Source: Candidatus Obscuribacter phosphatis (lineage in GTDB: Bacteria; Cyanobacteriota; Vampirovibrionia; Obscuribacterales; Obscuribacteraceae). From it: a stretch of DNA of 64,000 nucleotides. The notes below the pieces were generated by a model that worked only from the letters and a program-made list of their open reading frames with translations, did no database searches and had not been told where the DNA came from. Numbering within the stretch: position 1 is the stretch's first letter; every line of letters starts with the position of its first letter. A program made the translations under genes and the position numbers. The DNA is taken from the NCBI GenBank assembly GCA_001899315.1, contig MOYA01000001.1:1836599-1900598 (forward strand). Reading direction: 5' to 3'. Below, one piece after another: positions 1-8,998 of the stretch.

Positions 1-185
1 CCGGCCTGTCTCATCAACCAGACAGGGGTGCGCTCGACAGACTTCCCTCGCAACGCCCTTATGAAAAGGCTGTCATCAAGCCGTTTAACAGTCTTGCTAT
101 TTTTGTTCACAAGCAATTCCAGAGCCACCAATAAGATCTAAACTTTATCAAACTTAGCTCGGCTAGTCGTGAAAGGAGCTAAATC

Positions 186-1172
186 ATGAATCGTCCTGCA
201 AGCCCTGACCCGGTGGTAATAATAGGCGCCGGCTTAACTGGTGTCAGTTGCGCCCTTGGTTTACTCGAGGCTCGCATTCCCGTAATCTTGCTTGACGATA
301 GAGAATATGCCGGCGGCCAACTGAGCGAAATTCCATCCAAAATCATCAATTTTGCCGGCAGCCATTATCGGGATGGTAAGGAAGCCTCTTTCCGACTTTT
401 GGAAGCACTTAACTTGGCCGCCCAAGATGCCAAGCGCGATGAAATAACCCTCGAATACCGCAGAGGCGTAAAAGTAAAAAAGATCTCCCTAAGGCAGGAA
501 AATGAGAACCGCTTTGAGTTGCAAACAGCCAGCACTCTTGTGTCTTGCCAGACTCTGGTTGTCGCCACAGGCTACAGAGAAAACCGCCTTGAACTAGAGC
601 ATGGGGCTGAATATCTCCATTACCACGGCGGTCTTGAAAACAAAGAAAACAGTGAGCAGACCGCCGTAGTCATAGGCGGCGGAGACAGTGCCTTCCTTCA
701 TACCCTCGATATAGCCGACCTTTGCAGCAAAGTTTATATAGTAGCCCGCAGTGAGAAGTTGAAGGCCAGACCCGACCTGGTGGAAAGAATTAGCAAGCGC
801 GCCAATGTGGAAATACTGAAAGGGCTGGTGCCTGAAAGTGTAAAAATGAGCGCCGCAGGGCAACTGCTTGTCACTTTCAGCAACAAGGACGGAGCGAGCG
901 AAAAGGTGCATTTGCATGCCGACAGAATCTTTGCCAAAGTAGGATACAAGCCTAATACTGAGATTTTGCAGGGCTTGGTAGATATAAGCCCTGATGGACA
1001 TGTCATGGTGGAGCCGGATTTTTGTCTGAGGCAAAAGGGCAAGCGAATTGAAAACTTTTATGCCGGTGGTGACATCGTATCTGGTGAACTAGCCCGCATG
1101 GCTATTTCAGTTGGGCATGGCATGTCTATAGCTTCGGCAATAATCAGGAAGCGTTTTGGCTTCGAATACTGA
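186..1172 (+). CDS. Thioredoxin-reductase-like FAD/NAD(P) oxidoreductase
   Basis: Two Rossmann dinucleotide motifs are visible: an N-terminal FAD motif ([12 protein letters not shown], about residues 10-22) and a central NAD(P) motif ([10 protein letters not shown], about 159-168), plus the C-terminal FAD motif [15 protein letters not shown] near 291. This is the thioredoxin reductase layout at a typical length (328 aa), but the redox CxxC that sits just before the central motif in true TrxB is missing (the segment reads [10 protein letters not shown]). It is therefore more likely a TrxR-like ferredoxin/flavodoxin-NADP reductase or another CxxC-less member than TrxB; the substrate is not visible. 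The ATG follows an AGGAG ribosome site. The 3' end overlaps the convergent ispH by 29 bp. Confidence 0.85.
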   Translation: MNRPASPDPVVIIGAGLTGVSCALGLLEARIPVILLDDREYAGGQLSEIPSKIINFAGSHYRDGKEASFRLLEALNLAAQDAKRDEITLEYRRGVKVKKISLRQENENRFELQTASTLVSCQTLVVATGYRENRLELEHGAEYLHYHGGLENKENSEQTAVVIGGGDSAFLHTLDIADLCSKVYIVARSEKLKARPDLVERISKRANVEILKGLVPESVKMSAAGQLLVTFSNKDGASEKVHLHADRIFAKVGYKPNTEILQGLVDISPDGHVMVEPDFCLRQKGKRIENFYAGGDIVSGELARMAISVGHGMSIASAIIRKRFGFEY

Positions 1173-2391
1173 AGAGCTTTTCGAGTACCGCACCGACAAC
1201 TTGATCTGGAGTCGATGCACCAGCGGTAATACCAACAGTGACCGCTCCGGGCGGCAGAAAATCTAGCGCCTCATCACAACCAGAAGCGTGCAAAGGCTTG
1301 AAACGTATGCGATTACCCGGTCCAATACAATCGGGACCGTCTATGTGATAAGAGGGCAGCCCTTTATTTTCGGCTATTTCTTGCAAATGCCCGGTATTGG
1401 AAGAATTGAAGCCGCCGATGACAAGCATCAAATCGAGACTCTCATCGACCAGTTGCAGCATGGCATCTTGTCTTTCTTGTGTAGCATCACAGATAGTATC
1501 GCCAGGGCTGAGAAAGTGCTTATCAAGCTCTTGCGGACCAAACTTTTGCAACATGGTTCGCTCAAACAACTTGCCTATCTGCTCGGTCTCGCCCTTGAGC
1601 ATCGTTGTTTGATTGGCCACGCCGATGGCATCTAGATCTTTGTCTGGGTCGAAGCCCAGAGAATGAGCCTGGCTGAACTTTTTGAGAAAAGCAGCAGCTT
1701 CACCGCCATTAATAATATAGTCTGACACATACTCAGCTTCTGCCAAGTTGCGCACAATCAAATAACAGGAAGCACGGGAGGCGGTAGCTATTGTCTCTTC
1801 ATGATCTGGTTTTCCGTGAATGATAGACGTATAGCGAAACTTCATTTTGCTTTCTTTGTTCAAAATGCCATTGCCGTAATTGACCACACGATTCCAAACT
1901 CTTGACACCCATGGGCAAGTGGTATCGACAATCTCGCAATTCCTACCTTCTATAATTTTCATCTCTTCGACTGAAGCGCCGAAAGCAGGCAAGATAACCA
2001 CATCACCTTCACCAATGGAAGAAAAGTCTTTACTGCCATCCTCTTTGGTGCCGAGAAAGCGAATTCCCATCTCTTTAAGATTGGAATTGACTACCGGATT
2101 ATGAATAATTTCATTTGTGATCCAGATGCGCCGCTCGGGGAAATGTTTACGAGTTTCATAAGCCAAGGAAACAGCTCGGTCGACCCCCCAGCAAAAACCA
2201 AAAGCCTCGGCAAGCCTGACTGTGATTCCGTTTTGAGAGATGACATTGCCTGACTTCTTGAGGTTCTCCACCAAAGGAGATTCATAGACACTTTTTAATT
2301 CGCCATCCACCTCGTCCTTAAGACCGAAGCCTTTGCGGTGATAAACAGATTTATTGGCCTTAGCTTCCACTTCAGAGTCGGGACTTTTCAT
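1144..2391 (-). CDS. ispH: 4-hydroxy-3-methylbut-2-enyl diphosphate reductase (IspH/LytB), long type
   Basis: Catalyses the last step of the MEP isoprenoid pathway, reducing HMBPP to IPP and DMAPP with a [4Fe-4S] cluster. The N-terminal family signature is clear ([19 protein letters not shown]) followed by EIIHNP, and the three cluster cysteines are visible at Cys67, Cys159 (DTTCPWV) and Cys301 ([11 protein letters not shown]). At 415 aa it is about 100 aa longer than the E. coli enzyme, with an N-terminal extension and internal insertions as in cyanobacteria and plastids. That is one of the better taxonomic hints in the window. The start ATG has only a weak upstream GGAAA. The 3' end overlaps the convergent flavoprotein gene by 29 bp. 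Confidence 0.95.
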   Translation of the reverse strand: MKSPDSEVEAKANKSVYHRKGFGLKDEVDGELKSVYESPLVENLKKSGNVISQNGITVRLAEAFGFCWGVDRAVSLAYETRKHFPERRIWITNEIIHNPVVNSNLKEMGIRFLGTKEDGSKDFSSIGEGDVVILPAFGASVEEMKIIEGRNCEIVDTTCPWVSRVWNRVVNYGNGILNKESKMKFRYTSIIHGKPDHEETIATASRASCYLIVRNLAEAEYVSDYIINGGEAAAFLKKFSQAHSLGFDPDKDLDAIGVANQTTMLKGETEQIGKLFERTMLQKFGPQELDKHFLSPGDTICDATQERQDAMLQLVDESLDLMLVIGGFNSSNTGHLQEIAENKGLPSYHIDGPDCIGPGNRIRFKPLHASGCDEALDFLPPGAVTVGITAGASTPDQVVGAVLEKLFSIRSQNAS

Positions 2392-2516
2392 TACTTAGTT
2401 TCCAGATAGACAGTCAGATAGACAACAACTGTATAGACATCAGTTATTCTTGGCAGCTCGAACAATACAATATTAGCAACTATGCCGATTGATGCGCTTA
2501 TATTGGGCTCAACCAG

Positions 2517-2525
2517 TGTTATTAT
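2517..2525 (+). promoter_or_regulatory. Candidate extended -10 promoter
   Basis: The string TGTTATTAT (TGn plus TATTAT) lies about 50 bp before the GTG at 2576. The same TGTTATTATG string occurs before rpsF (61168). No good -35 is seen at 17 bp, which an extended -10 can tolerate. Confidence 0.4.
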
Positions 2526-2575
2526 GGTCGCAATTACATTACTAGTAATCTGATTCTATGGACGGAGGATTCCTC

Positions 2576-2992
2576 GTGAACAATCGCAACAAATTGAAAG
2601 CCCTGACCTGCGCCGGATTGGCCATGCTCGCCTTGGCTTCCACAGCTAACGTACAAGCCCTCGCTGACGAGCCGAAAGATATGGCTGCCAATGTCGTGCT
2701 CTTCCCGGTAAGAGCCGCCAGCGTTGCCTCTGGACTGGTTGTCGGTATCCCTGTTGCCATCGCTCGCAGAAGCTCCAACCGCGTTATCGAGTACACCGGC
2801 AACTTCGCCGATAAACTGGGCGGCAAAGACCACATTCCGCCGAAAGTATTCGGTTCTGTTTTCGGTCTTCCCTTCGGTCTTTTGGTCGGCACCGGTGAAG
2901 GTCTCTACTACGGCGGCAGAAATGCCTTCGCCAATTCGGTAGAAAAGCCTTTCTCTCTGGCCGCATTCAGCCTCGACAAAGAACTCGAATAA
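2576..2992 (+). CDS. Small exported or membrane protein of unknown function
   Basis: I do not recognise this 138-aa protein. The GTG at 2576 is preferred over the in-frame ATG at 2558 because a GGAGGA ribosome site sits 6-8 nt before the GTG and would otherwise be inside the gene. From that start the protein opens with a clean signal peptide (basic NNRNKLK, then a hydrophobic run, Ala-x-Ala near residue 30). The mature part has two Gly/Val-rich hydrophobic stretches (VASGLVVGIPVAIA and FGSVFGLPFGLLVG) that could be membrane hairpins. It is transcribed alone, away from ispH, and is followed by a strong terminator. Confidence 0.7.
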   Translation: MNNRNKLKALTCAGLAMLALASTANVQALADEPKDMAANVVLFPVRAASVASGLVVGIPVAIARRSSNRVIEYTGNFADKLGGKDHIPPKVFGSVFGLPFGLLVGTGEGLYYGGRNAFANSVEKPFSLAAFSLDKELE

Positions 2993-3033
2993 ATTTCGCG
3001 ATTTATTGCAATAAATCAGTCGGATAAATAAGT

Positions 3034-3067
3034 AAACGGACCTATCTTAAGATGGGTCCGTTTTTTT
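3034..3067 (+). terminator. Rho-independent terminator
   Basis: AAACGGACC (3034-3042) pairs with GGTCCGTTT (3055-3063), the inner ATCTT/AAGAT also pairs, and a run of seven T follows. It closes the single gene at 2576-2992. Confidence 0.9.
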
Positions 3068-3258
3068 GGGACATTTCAGCTTCCGCCTGTGCCTTGACAT
3101 CAATACAGGTAAATTTGGCAATTGCCATGAGCGTTTGCCTTTTGAATACTGGGTATAAAAGTTTGGGAAATCCCCCCTGACAGATCCCCCTTACAGGTTC
3201 GGCAACAGTCGGTCTGAAAGAAAGACGGACAGGGCAAGCTTCTGAAAGGAAAAGCCAG

Positions 3259-6200
3259 ATGTCTATCGATAGCAACCGGGTGCTCAGATTAAACTGCCCC
3301 GGCTATGGCGAAGAATCCTTCCTTAATCTAGGCCAGGCAAAATCACTTGAACAATACAAGGTAATCATCGCCAATCCGGTTAGCCTCCTTCATCTTTTCG
3401 ACAAAGGTCCGGAGGCCACCAGACGAATCAACTCCTTCTTGCAGGAAGGCATCAATCAACTGAATGTCCCAGATGATGCCCTCATCCAAGAGCTGGTCAA
3501 CGAATGCGACGCCCGTCTCGAGGAACTCATTCCATTTCTTGCCGAAGGCGGACTGCTTATCTATTTCCTCTGTCGTCCTTTCATCCTGGCCGGTCCCTCA
3601 ATATCTATAGATAACTACGACTGGCTTTCTGTCTACGCACCCACCCAAAAATCACCCGATGGTGGTCCGCGCCAGATGAGCGCCGTCAGCCACGGCAGAA
3701 TCATCGAGCCCACCGATGAAGGTGAAGAGTCGGAAATGTCTGAATTTCTGCATTTGCCAGGGCTGGAATGGAACACAATTATCAGAACCGACTTCCTCTC
3801 CAGTAACTACTCAGTGCTTGCTACTGCCGGACCGAAAAAATGTATTGCCGCTCAGTTCTGGGCAGGCGATAAGGGAGGCAAAGTAATCTTCCTGCCTTCT
3901 CCTTATTCTCCAGACTTTGACCGGGCTTTGATGAACGGCGTGGAAAAATGGTACGCAGCCAGCGGCGGCGACAAGTTCAGTCTACCTACTGATTTCAGTA
4001 AGCCGGCAGACATGGCTCAAGCCAGCGCCGACAACAGTTTTTCACTGGACCTCTCCAGCCTAGTCGCTAGTGCGGAAGACACCTTAAAGAGCCTCAGCAA
4101 CGAAGAAGCTGAGCCACAGCAGGAAAATATCAGCACACTAGAAGCTATTGCAAACGAAGTTTCTCTAAACGAGCTAATTGCCTCGGCATCAAGCTCAAGC
4201 CCGACATCAGCCACTGAAAATTCCACGGCAAGAGGTCCCGAAGCATTGACAGAACCCGTACCCTCCGCAGTATCCGCAGTATCCGGCAATATAAGCAAGC
4301 CTGATGCCAAACAACCCCCCAGAGGAGCCTTGAAATCGCTCTTCGATGACGATGGTTTCGATGATGATGACGAACTAGAGGCGAAAGCCCCCGCTTCGGC
4401 CCCACCGGCTCCTGTAAAAGTTACCGCAGAAGACATCCTCAAATCTGTATCGATGGAAGCTGAGCGTATAGAGCAATCGATGCAAGAAGCTCAAGCACAG
4501 GCTCAAGTGCAGGCTCCTGAAACAACTGAAGAGACTGAACCAAAGGGACTAACAAATGATTTTGCAGGTTCTCTGGAAGATATTCTGAGCCAAATTAACA
4601 AGATAGAACCAGCATTAGAAAGCAAAATAGAAAGCCAAGCAGAGCCTTACACAGAGACTCAAGCAGAGTCTCAAGTAGAACCTCAACTCGAAAGCAGCCC
4701 GGTTCTTGAAGAAGTAGTGCTGCAGGAAGCGCCTCATGCCCAGTTAAGTTTAGAGACGGCTGTCAATAATGCTCAGTTATCCGAACCCGAACCATATTTA
4801 GAAGCTCAGCCACAATTTGAAGCTCAGCCACAGACTAAGATTGAGACAGCACCGGAGAGCACGGCAGAGCCGGCACCTGAATCAAAACCTGAACTTACAC
4901 CTGAACTTACAACTGAACTTACGCCTGAGCCTACTCTTGAAACCGCTCTTGAACCGGCTAAAGAGCCTGAGCTAGACCTAGAACAAATCATTCAAGCCTC
5001 GATGGAATTGTCACAAAAGATAGATTCCGAAGATCAATTCGCCACCCAAGATTTGGAAGCAGTGCAAATCGTACCAGAACTTATTGATGTGCAGCCCGAA
5101 GTAGTTGTACAGCCTGAAGTAGTTGTGCAGCCTGAAGTAGTTGAACTCAAAGTATCACCGGCTGGCGAAAGTACCGAGATTGCCGGAGTAGAGTTGAAAA
5201 AAGCAACCCTGGATATGGATCTTAATGAGTTTGCCGAAACAGCCCGCCAATTGGTTCAACAAGCCAACGAAATAGAATCGGCGACGAGAGAGCCTGGCAA
5301 AGCTGCGCCACAGACGCCGGTATCACGCATTCAAGAGATAATCAAACAACAGGAAGCGCCACCGCCACCGGTGGAAACTGTAGAAATCACCGATGTCATC
5401 GCCGAACCGGTATTGAGTTCGGCTGAACAAAATCAGCTCTTAAACGGCATGATCAAAGACATGCTCCATGATGCGCCGCCGCAGGCTGCAGTTGCTAGAG
5501 AACCGGTCGAAGTACTGCCCTCGACCCCAAGCGCTCCTAGGCATGAAGAAGAGAAACCGGCTAGACCGGACAAGCCTCTGGGTTCGATGAGCATGGACGA
5601 ATTCAGAAATACTTTTGAATTTCTCAAAGAAGATTCGGAGACAGCACCCGCAGGTCAAGATCAGATGCCCATGCCGGCAGTAAGCCAACCGGCAGCTGCA
5701 GCGCAAGACAGCCTTCCGTCAGATGACGAAAGCAAAATTATCGACGCCTTTGCCGTCACCGCTCTTGCTAAACCTAATGAAGTGAAAGGTTCCTTGCGCT
5801 CGATAGTCGGTGCCATAAATAATCCAAGCGAAGAGCCGCGATTAGATTTTGGCAGAGCTGAGGCAGCGCCTATGTCTGCGTCTATGTCAACTCCGACGCC
5901 GACGCCAGCGCCGCCCCCGGCACCGACGCCTGCACAAATTCAACCTGCCTGGATGGCCGCCCTAAATGAAGGTGTGAAACCACAGGCTAAGTTCGACGAA
6001 ACTTCCACACAGGAGTCTCTGCCGGTTCTAGATGTAGCCAAAGAAATTCTCAGACCGGCCTATCAGGCAGAGCTGATGGGACAACCAGATCTTTTGGCAG
6101 CTCCAATAGCAGAACAAAGAGCACCAGAAGCAGTAAGTGAAGTCATGCCTGCCCCTACTGTTCCAACAAACCAAGAACCGGTCTCGCCCTTTGCCCCTCC

Positions 6201-7182
6201 GGCTCCATATCTAAGAGGCGCTGAAATGACTCCGCAGATTCAACAAATTGCTACACCGCCGATGACACCGCCTGCGGCCCCGCAAGCCGAAGTTTCCATA
6301 CCCACTTATGCTCCACCGGCGCCACCAGCAGCTCCGCTGCCAAACCCAAGCATGATCTTGCCGGAAGCTCCAAGCATGGCCATGGTTAACCCTGCCCCGG
6401 CGGTCATGCAAGCAGTACCAGCTTCGATACCAGACCAGACATTGACAAATCAAACTCTCGACCAACCTCTTTCTCGCAATGAACTAGAAGCGCCCCAATA
6501 CGTCAAGGAAATAATGATCAAAATGGAAGAACTAACTCCTACTCTCGCCCCATCCTGGACCCAGGAATTCTCCTTCCCATACGCCGATTCTCTCAAGGGC
6601 GAACATGGTCAAATGATGGAGCAGTTAAGACAGATGCAGCTGAGAATCTCAGCTCTAGATGCTCGAATTAGAGCAATCGAAGGTCTCAAGCATGTTCTTC
6701 TTACCGGTGAACAAAATGCCCTGATGAGCGCCTCGCAGGAAGTGCTCTCTCGATTGGGTTGGACAGTCTCCCCATCGCGCAGCAATCCTGGCGAATTCTG
6801 GCTCTCGCGGGGCGACCAGATAGACGCAATCGCCAGAATAGTAAGAAGTCCTCAGGTTGCTAGCCGCTCCGATATAGCCCAACTTGCCGAATCAGTAATT
6901 GCATTTTGGGACGAATATGAAATCGAGCCCAAAGGCATCTTGATTGGCCAAACCTGGTTCTCGAAATCGCCAAGAGAGAGGACTGAACCAGACTTCACCC
7001 CGGCTTTGCAAGAATTTGCCGGTAAGAAAAGTCTCTGTCTAATGTCTTCCATGCAACTTTTAGCTATGTATAAAGACCTTGAACTAGGCAATATGCCGGT
7101 TGAGGAAATGCGCAAACGTATGTTGGAAACCAATGGCAGATTGCTTGGCTTCACCCTTGATGACAACATTCAGCAAGCTTAG
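3259..7182 (+). CDS. 1307-aa protein: GATase-like N-terminal domain, giant disordered linker, nuclease-fold-like C-terminal domain
   Basis: Residues 1-245 look folded, with strand patterns such as YKVIIANP, GGLLIYFLCRP and GKVIFLPSPY that recall the glutamine-amidotransferase-like N-terminal half of an uncharacterised two-domain family. Residues 250-1080 are low complexity, rich in Glu, Pro, Ala and Gln, with internal repeats (QPEVV) and no cysteine. A helical, probably coiled-coil segment (about 1105-1145) leads into a C-terminal domain (about 1150-1295) patterned like the PD-(D/E)xK-type end of the same family (KGILIGQTWF, LCLMSSMQLLAMY). The expected E-x-K is not seen: the segment reads IARIVRS, so nuclease activity is doubtful. 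AAAGGAAAA precedes the ATG. A receiver-like gene follows 48 nt later on the same strand. Function unknown. Confidence 0.8.
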   Translation: MSIDSNRVLRLNCPGYGEESFLNLGQAKSLEQYKVIIANPVSLLHLFDKGPEATRRINSFLQEGINQLNVPDDALIQELVNECDARLEELIPFLAEGGLLIYFLCRPFILAGPSISIDNYDWLSVYAPTQKSPDGGPRQMSAVSHGRIIEPTDEGEESEMSEFLHLPGLEWNTIIRTDFLSSNYSVLATAGPKKCIAAQFWAGDKGGKVIFLPSPYSPDFDRALMNGVEKWYAASGGDKFSLPTDFSKPADMAQASADNSFSLDLSSLVASAEDTLKSLSNEEAEPQQENISTLEAIANEVSLNELIASASSSSPTSATENSTARGPEALTEPVPSAVSAVSGNISKPDAKQPPRGALKSLFDDDGFDDDDELEAKAPASAPPAPVKVTAEDILKSVSMEAERIEQSMQEAQAQAQVQAPETTEETEPKGLTNDFAGSLEDILSQINKIEPALESKIESQAEPYTETQAESQVEPQLESSPVLEEVVLQEAPHAQLSLETAVNNAQLSEPEPYLEAQPQFEAQPQTKIETAPESTAEPAPESKPELTPELTTELTPEPTLETALEPAKEPELDLEQIIQASMELSQKIDSEDQFATQDLEAVQIVPELIDVQPEVVVQPEVVVQPEVVELKVSPAGESTEIAGVELKKATLDMDLNEFAETARQLVQQANEIESATREPGKAAPQTPVSRIQEIIKQQEAPPPPVETVEITDVIAEPVLSSAEQNQLLNGMIKDMLHDAPPQAAVAREPVEVLPSTPSAPRHEEEKPARPDKPLGSMSMDEFRNTFEFLKEDSETAPAGQDQMPMPAVSQPAAAAQDSLPSDDESKIIDAFAVTALAKPNEVKGSLRSIVGAINNPSEEPRLDFGRAEAAPMSASMSTPTPTPAPPPAPTPAQIQPAWMAALNEGVKPQAKFDETSTQESLPVLDVAKEILRPAYQAELMGQPDLLAAPIAEQRAPEAVSEVMPAPTVPTNQEPVSPFAPPAPYLRGAEMTPQIQQIATPPMTPPAAPQAEVSIPTYAPPAPPAAPLPNPSMILPEAPSMAMVNPAPAVMQAVPASIPDQTLTNQTLDQPLSRNELEAPQYVKEIMIKMEELTPTLAPSWTQEFSFPYADSLKGEHGQMMEQLRQMQLRISALDARIRAIEGLKHVLLTGEQNALMSASQEVLSRLGWTVSPSRSNPGEFWLSRGDQIDAIARIVRSPQVASRSDIAQLAESVIAFWDEYEIEPKGILIGQTWFSKSPRERTEPDFTPALQEFAGKKSLCLMSSMQLLAMYKDLELGNMPVEEMRKRMLETNGRLLGFTLDDNIQQA
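5089..5142 (+). repeat. In-frame 18-bp tandem repeat, three copies
   Basis: Three units of GTGCAGCCTGAAGTAGTT type lie at 5089-5106, 5107-5124 and 5125-5142 inside the disordered part of the 1307-aa protein, encoding the repeated peptide VQPEVV. Differences are single bases, so the duplication looks recent. Confidence 0.9.
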
Positions 7183-7230
7183 GTGTAAACTATCGAAATT
7201 GGTCTTAAGCAATAGAGGGGCTTGTAAACC

Positions 7231-8556
7231 GTGAGCATACCGACCTTACTGGTTTGTGATGGCGGAGAATCCAGACAGGACTTACTGGAAAAATCAATTA
7301 AGTCCCAGGCCGGTATGAAATACTTGGCCACCGTTGGACTCACCAATGGCGCAAGATCTGTCGATCAGGCCTTTAAGGTCGGCGGCAAGCTTATCTGGAT
7401 CGATCTCGAGGATGAGCCAGACAAGGGGTTGGAGCTAATCTCAGAGGTGAGGAATCTCTTCCCTCAAGCCAATATGATAGCCTCAGCCGATAGCCCCAGT
7501 CCTGAATTGATTCGAGCAGTTCTAAACCTAGGGGCACTCGATCTGATTCGCCCTGAAACTGTACAACAGCAGTTAGCAAATGTCGTAGCCAGGCTCTCCG
7601 GTCAGGCTCCGGCTCCAGGTCAAGTTCAGGCTCAGGCTCAAGCTCCAGCTCCAGCTCAAGTTCAGACTCCGGCAGCGAGCCAAGCAGCTTCATCTAAATG
7701 GGGCGATCTCGACTCCATACCAACCCCCGGCTCTGCAGCCAGACCGGCCGCCCAGCCGGCACCGGCACAGGCCCCAGCGCCGATGCCCATGGCAGCCAAA
7801 GCCCAAGAAGCCACAGGCGAAATCAATATTCAACAGATGCCTAGACCCGACTTAGAAGTCGGCGCCGCTCAGGCAAAAGAGATGATTCAAGCCCAAGCTC
7901 AGCCACAGGCCCAAAGTAGCTCCTCAAAATGGGGCGACCTCGACTCTATTCCCACCCCCGGAGCACCCGCAGCCTCAGGTTTGGGCGCCAATGCCGCTGC
8001 ACCGGCGGCAAGTCAACAGACCGACAGCAGTGGCGGCAAATGGGGTAACTTAGACGCGATACCTACGCCAGGGGCTACCGCCGCTCCCACTAATGCGCTC
8101 AGCGAAGCTCCCAAAGCGCAGGTTGAAAGTGGCAGCAAATGGGGCAATCTTGATTCTATACCAACGCCTGGAGCAGCTTCAGCACCGGCACCGGCACCAG
8201 CTCCTGCACCCGCTCCAGCACCCGCACCCGCTCCAGCTCCAGTGCAGGCTGCTGCTCCCGAGCCTGCACTCACAGGCGCAGAGAGCACCGGAGGCAGCAA
8301 GTGGGGTGACCTTGACGCAATTCCCACGCCCAAGGCTGTGACCAAAGAAATGGAGATGGTTGAACGCCCGCCTCGGCCGGATGGTCCGCCCCCTCCCTTG
8401 CCCACACCAAGACCGAAAAGCGAAAATCATCTACGCCCTTCGCCCAGCAAGGCGGAGATGTACAATATGCCCTCCACGCCAGCCTGGATGGTAGGTGTCA
8501 TCTTGATCGTAATCATGGCCTGTGTCGGCTACTATTTATACATGCGTCCGCACTGA
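7231..8556 (+). CDS. Receiver-like protein with five WG(D/N)LD(S/A)IPTP repeats and a C-terminal membrane anchor
   Basis: Residues 1-125 resemble a CheY/CpaE-type receiver: LLVCD at 6-10 supplies an acidic residue and KLIWIDLED places Asp58 at the phosphoacceptor position. Residues 126-400 are Ala/Pro/Gln-rich and carry five spaced copies of (S/G)KWG(D/N)LD(S/A)IPTP, beginning at residues 155, 232, 269, 302 and 356. Residues 418-437 are a hydrophobic anchor followed by only a short tail, so the protein is probably tail-anchored with the receiver and repeats in the cytoplasm. GTG start behind GAGGGG. Same strand as, and 48 nt after, the 1307-aa gene. The motif copies are far better conserved than their linkers, which suggests a peptide ligand for a partner protein. 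Function unknown. Confidence 0.75.
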   Translation: MSIPTLLVCDGGESRQDLLEKSIKSQAGMKYLATVGLTNGARSVDQAFKVGGKLIWIDLEDEPDKGLELISEVRNLFPQANMIASADSPSPELIRAVLNLGALDLIRPETVQQQLANVVARLSGQAPAPGQVQAQAQAPAPAQVQTPAASQAASSKWGDLDSIPTPGSAARPAAQPAPAQAPAPMPMAAKAQEATGEINIQQMPRPDLEVGAAQAKEMIQAQAQPQAQSSSSKWGDLDSIPTPGAPAASGLGANAAAPAASQQTDSSGGKWGNLDAIPTPGATAAPTNALSEAPKAQVESGSKWGNLDSIPTPGAASAPAPAPAPAPAPAPAPAPAPVQAAAPEPALTGAESTGGSKWGDLDAIPTPKAVTKEMEMVERPPRPDGPPPPLPTPRPKSENHLRPSPSKAEMYNMPSTPAWMVGVILIVIMACVGYYLYMRPH

Positions 8557-8589
8557 GCAAAGACTCAAAATTGATCAAAGACTCAAAAT
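8554..8589 (+). repeat. 18-bp tandem duplication starting at the stop codon
   Basis: TGAGCAAAGACTCAAAAT (8554-8571) is followed by TGATCAAAGACTCAAAAT (8572-8589), one mismatch. The first unit begins with the TGA of the upstream gene and the second begins with TGA as well. The repeat also reaches into the 3' end of the convergent pterin dehydratase gene (8575). Confidence 0.9.
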
Positions 8590-8922
8590 TACTGCCAACC
8601 TGGCGGCAAGTACAAAGTCGGCCAGACTCAAGGCTTTGATCGAATGAGTGAATATCACTATCTCAAGCGATCCATACTTTATTGTCAGGTCGGGATGATG
8701 ACCTAATTCCTCAGCAATAGGAACAATCTTCTGCGCCAAAGCAAAAGAAGACAGAAAGTCATCAGTCTTGATGCTGCGCTCAAGATAGCCCTGAGATGAA
8801 ATGACAAAGCCAGGCAGAAGAGTCAAATATGACTCTTTTTCTTGGTCCGACAATGCCGACAATTGACGGCAATCGCACTGACAGGCAGCCAATTGCTCTG
8901 GGCTCTGAAAAGCATTATCCAT
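8575..8922 (-). CDS. phhB: Pterin-4a-carbinolamine dehydratase
   Basis: Dehydrates 4a-hydroxytetrahydropterin during pterin cofactor recycling. The family core is present: EELGHHPDL followed by a short strand and FTHSIKALSLADFVLA, giving the catalytic His pair and the third His. The aromatic residue usual after HHP is replaced by Asp-Leu. The ATG at 8922 is favoured over the TTG at 8937 because GGAAAA lies at suitable distance before the ATG; the product is 115 aa, ordinary for the family plus a Cys-containing N-terminal extension (CQCDC). No aromatic amino acid hydroxylase is seen nearby, so the substrate-supplying enzyme must be elsewhere, or the protein has another role. Confidence 0.85.
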   Translation of the reverse strand: MDNAFQSPEQLAACQCDCRQLSALSDQEKESYLTLLPGFVISSQGYLERSIKTDDFLSSFALAQKIVPIAEELGHHPDLTIKYGSLEIVIFTHSIKALSLADFVLAARLAVILSL

Positions 8923-8998
8923 AGTGTCTTTTTCCAAATAGTATTTGACTGCAGTGTTTTTCTAAAAGACTAATCTATATAGGCTTGTCTATATAGAG

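Noticed and set aside
5-26. Inverted repeat CCTGTCT...AGACAGG at the window edge as a terminator
   Set aside because: The 7-bp stem is not followed by T residues on either strand, and the gene it would end is outside the window. Nothing else was recognised in 1-185 except the ribosome site of the first gene.
4017-4442. Minus-strand open frame of 141 codons
   Set aside because: Antisense shadow of the low-complexity region of the 1307-aa gene; Ser-rich runs mirror Asp/Glu codons.
8013-8405. Minus-strand open frame of 130 codons rich in Gly/Ala/Leu
   Set aside because: It is the mirror of the Ala/Pro repeats of the plus-strand receiver-like gene, with no ribosome site or plausible protein sequence.
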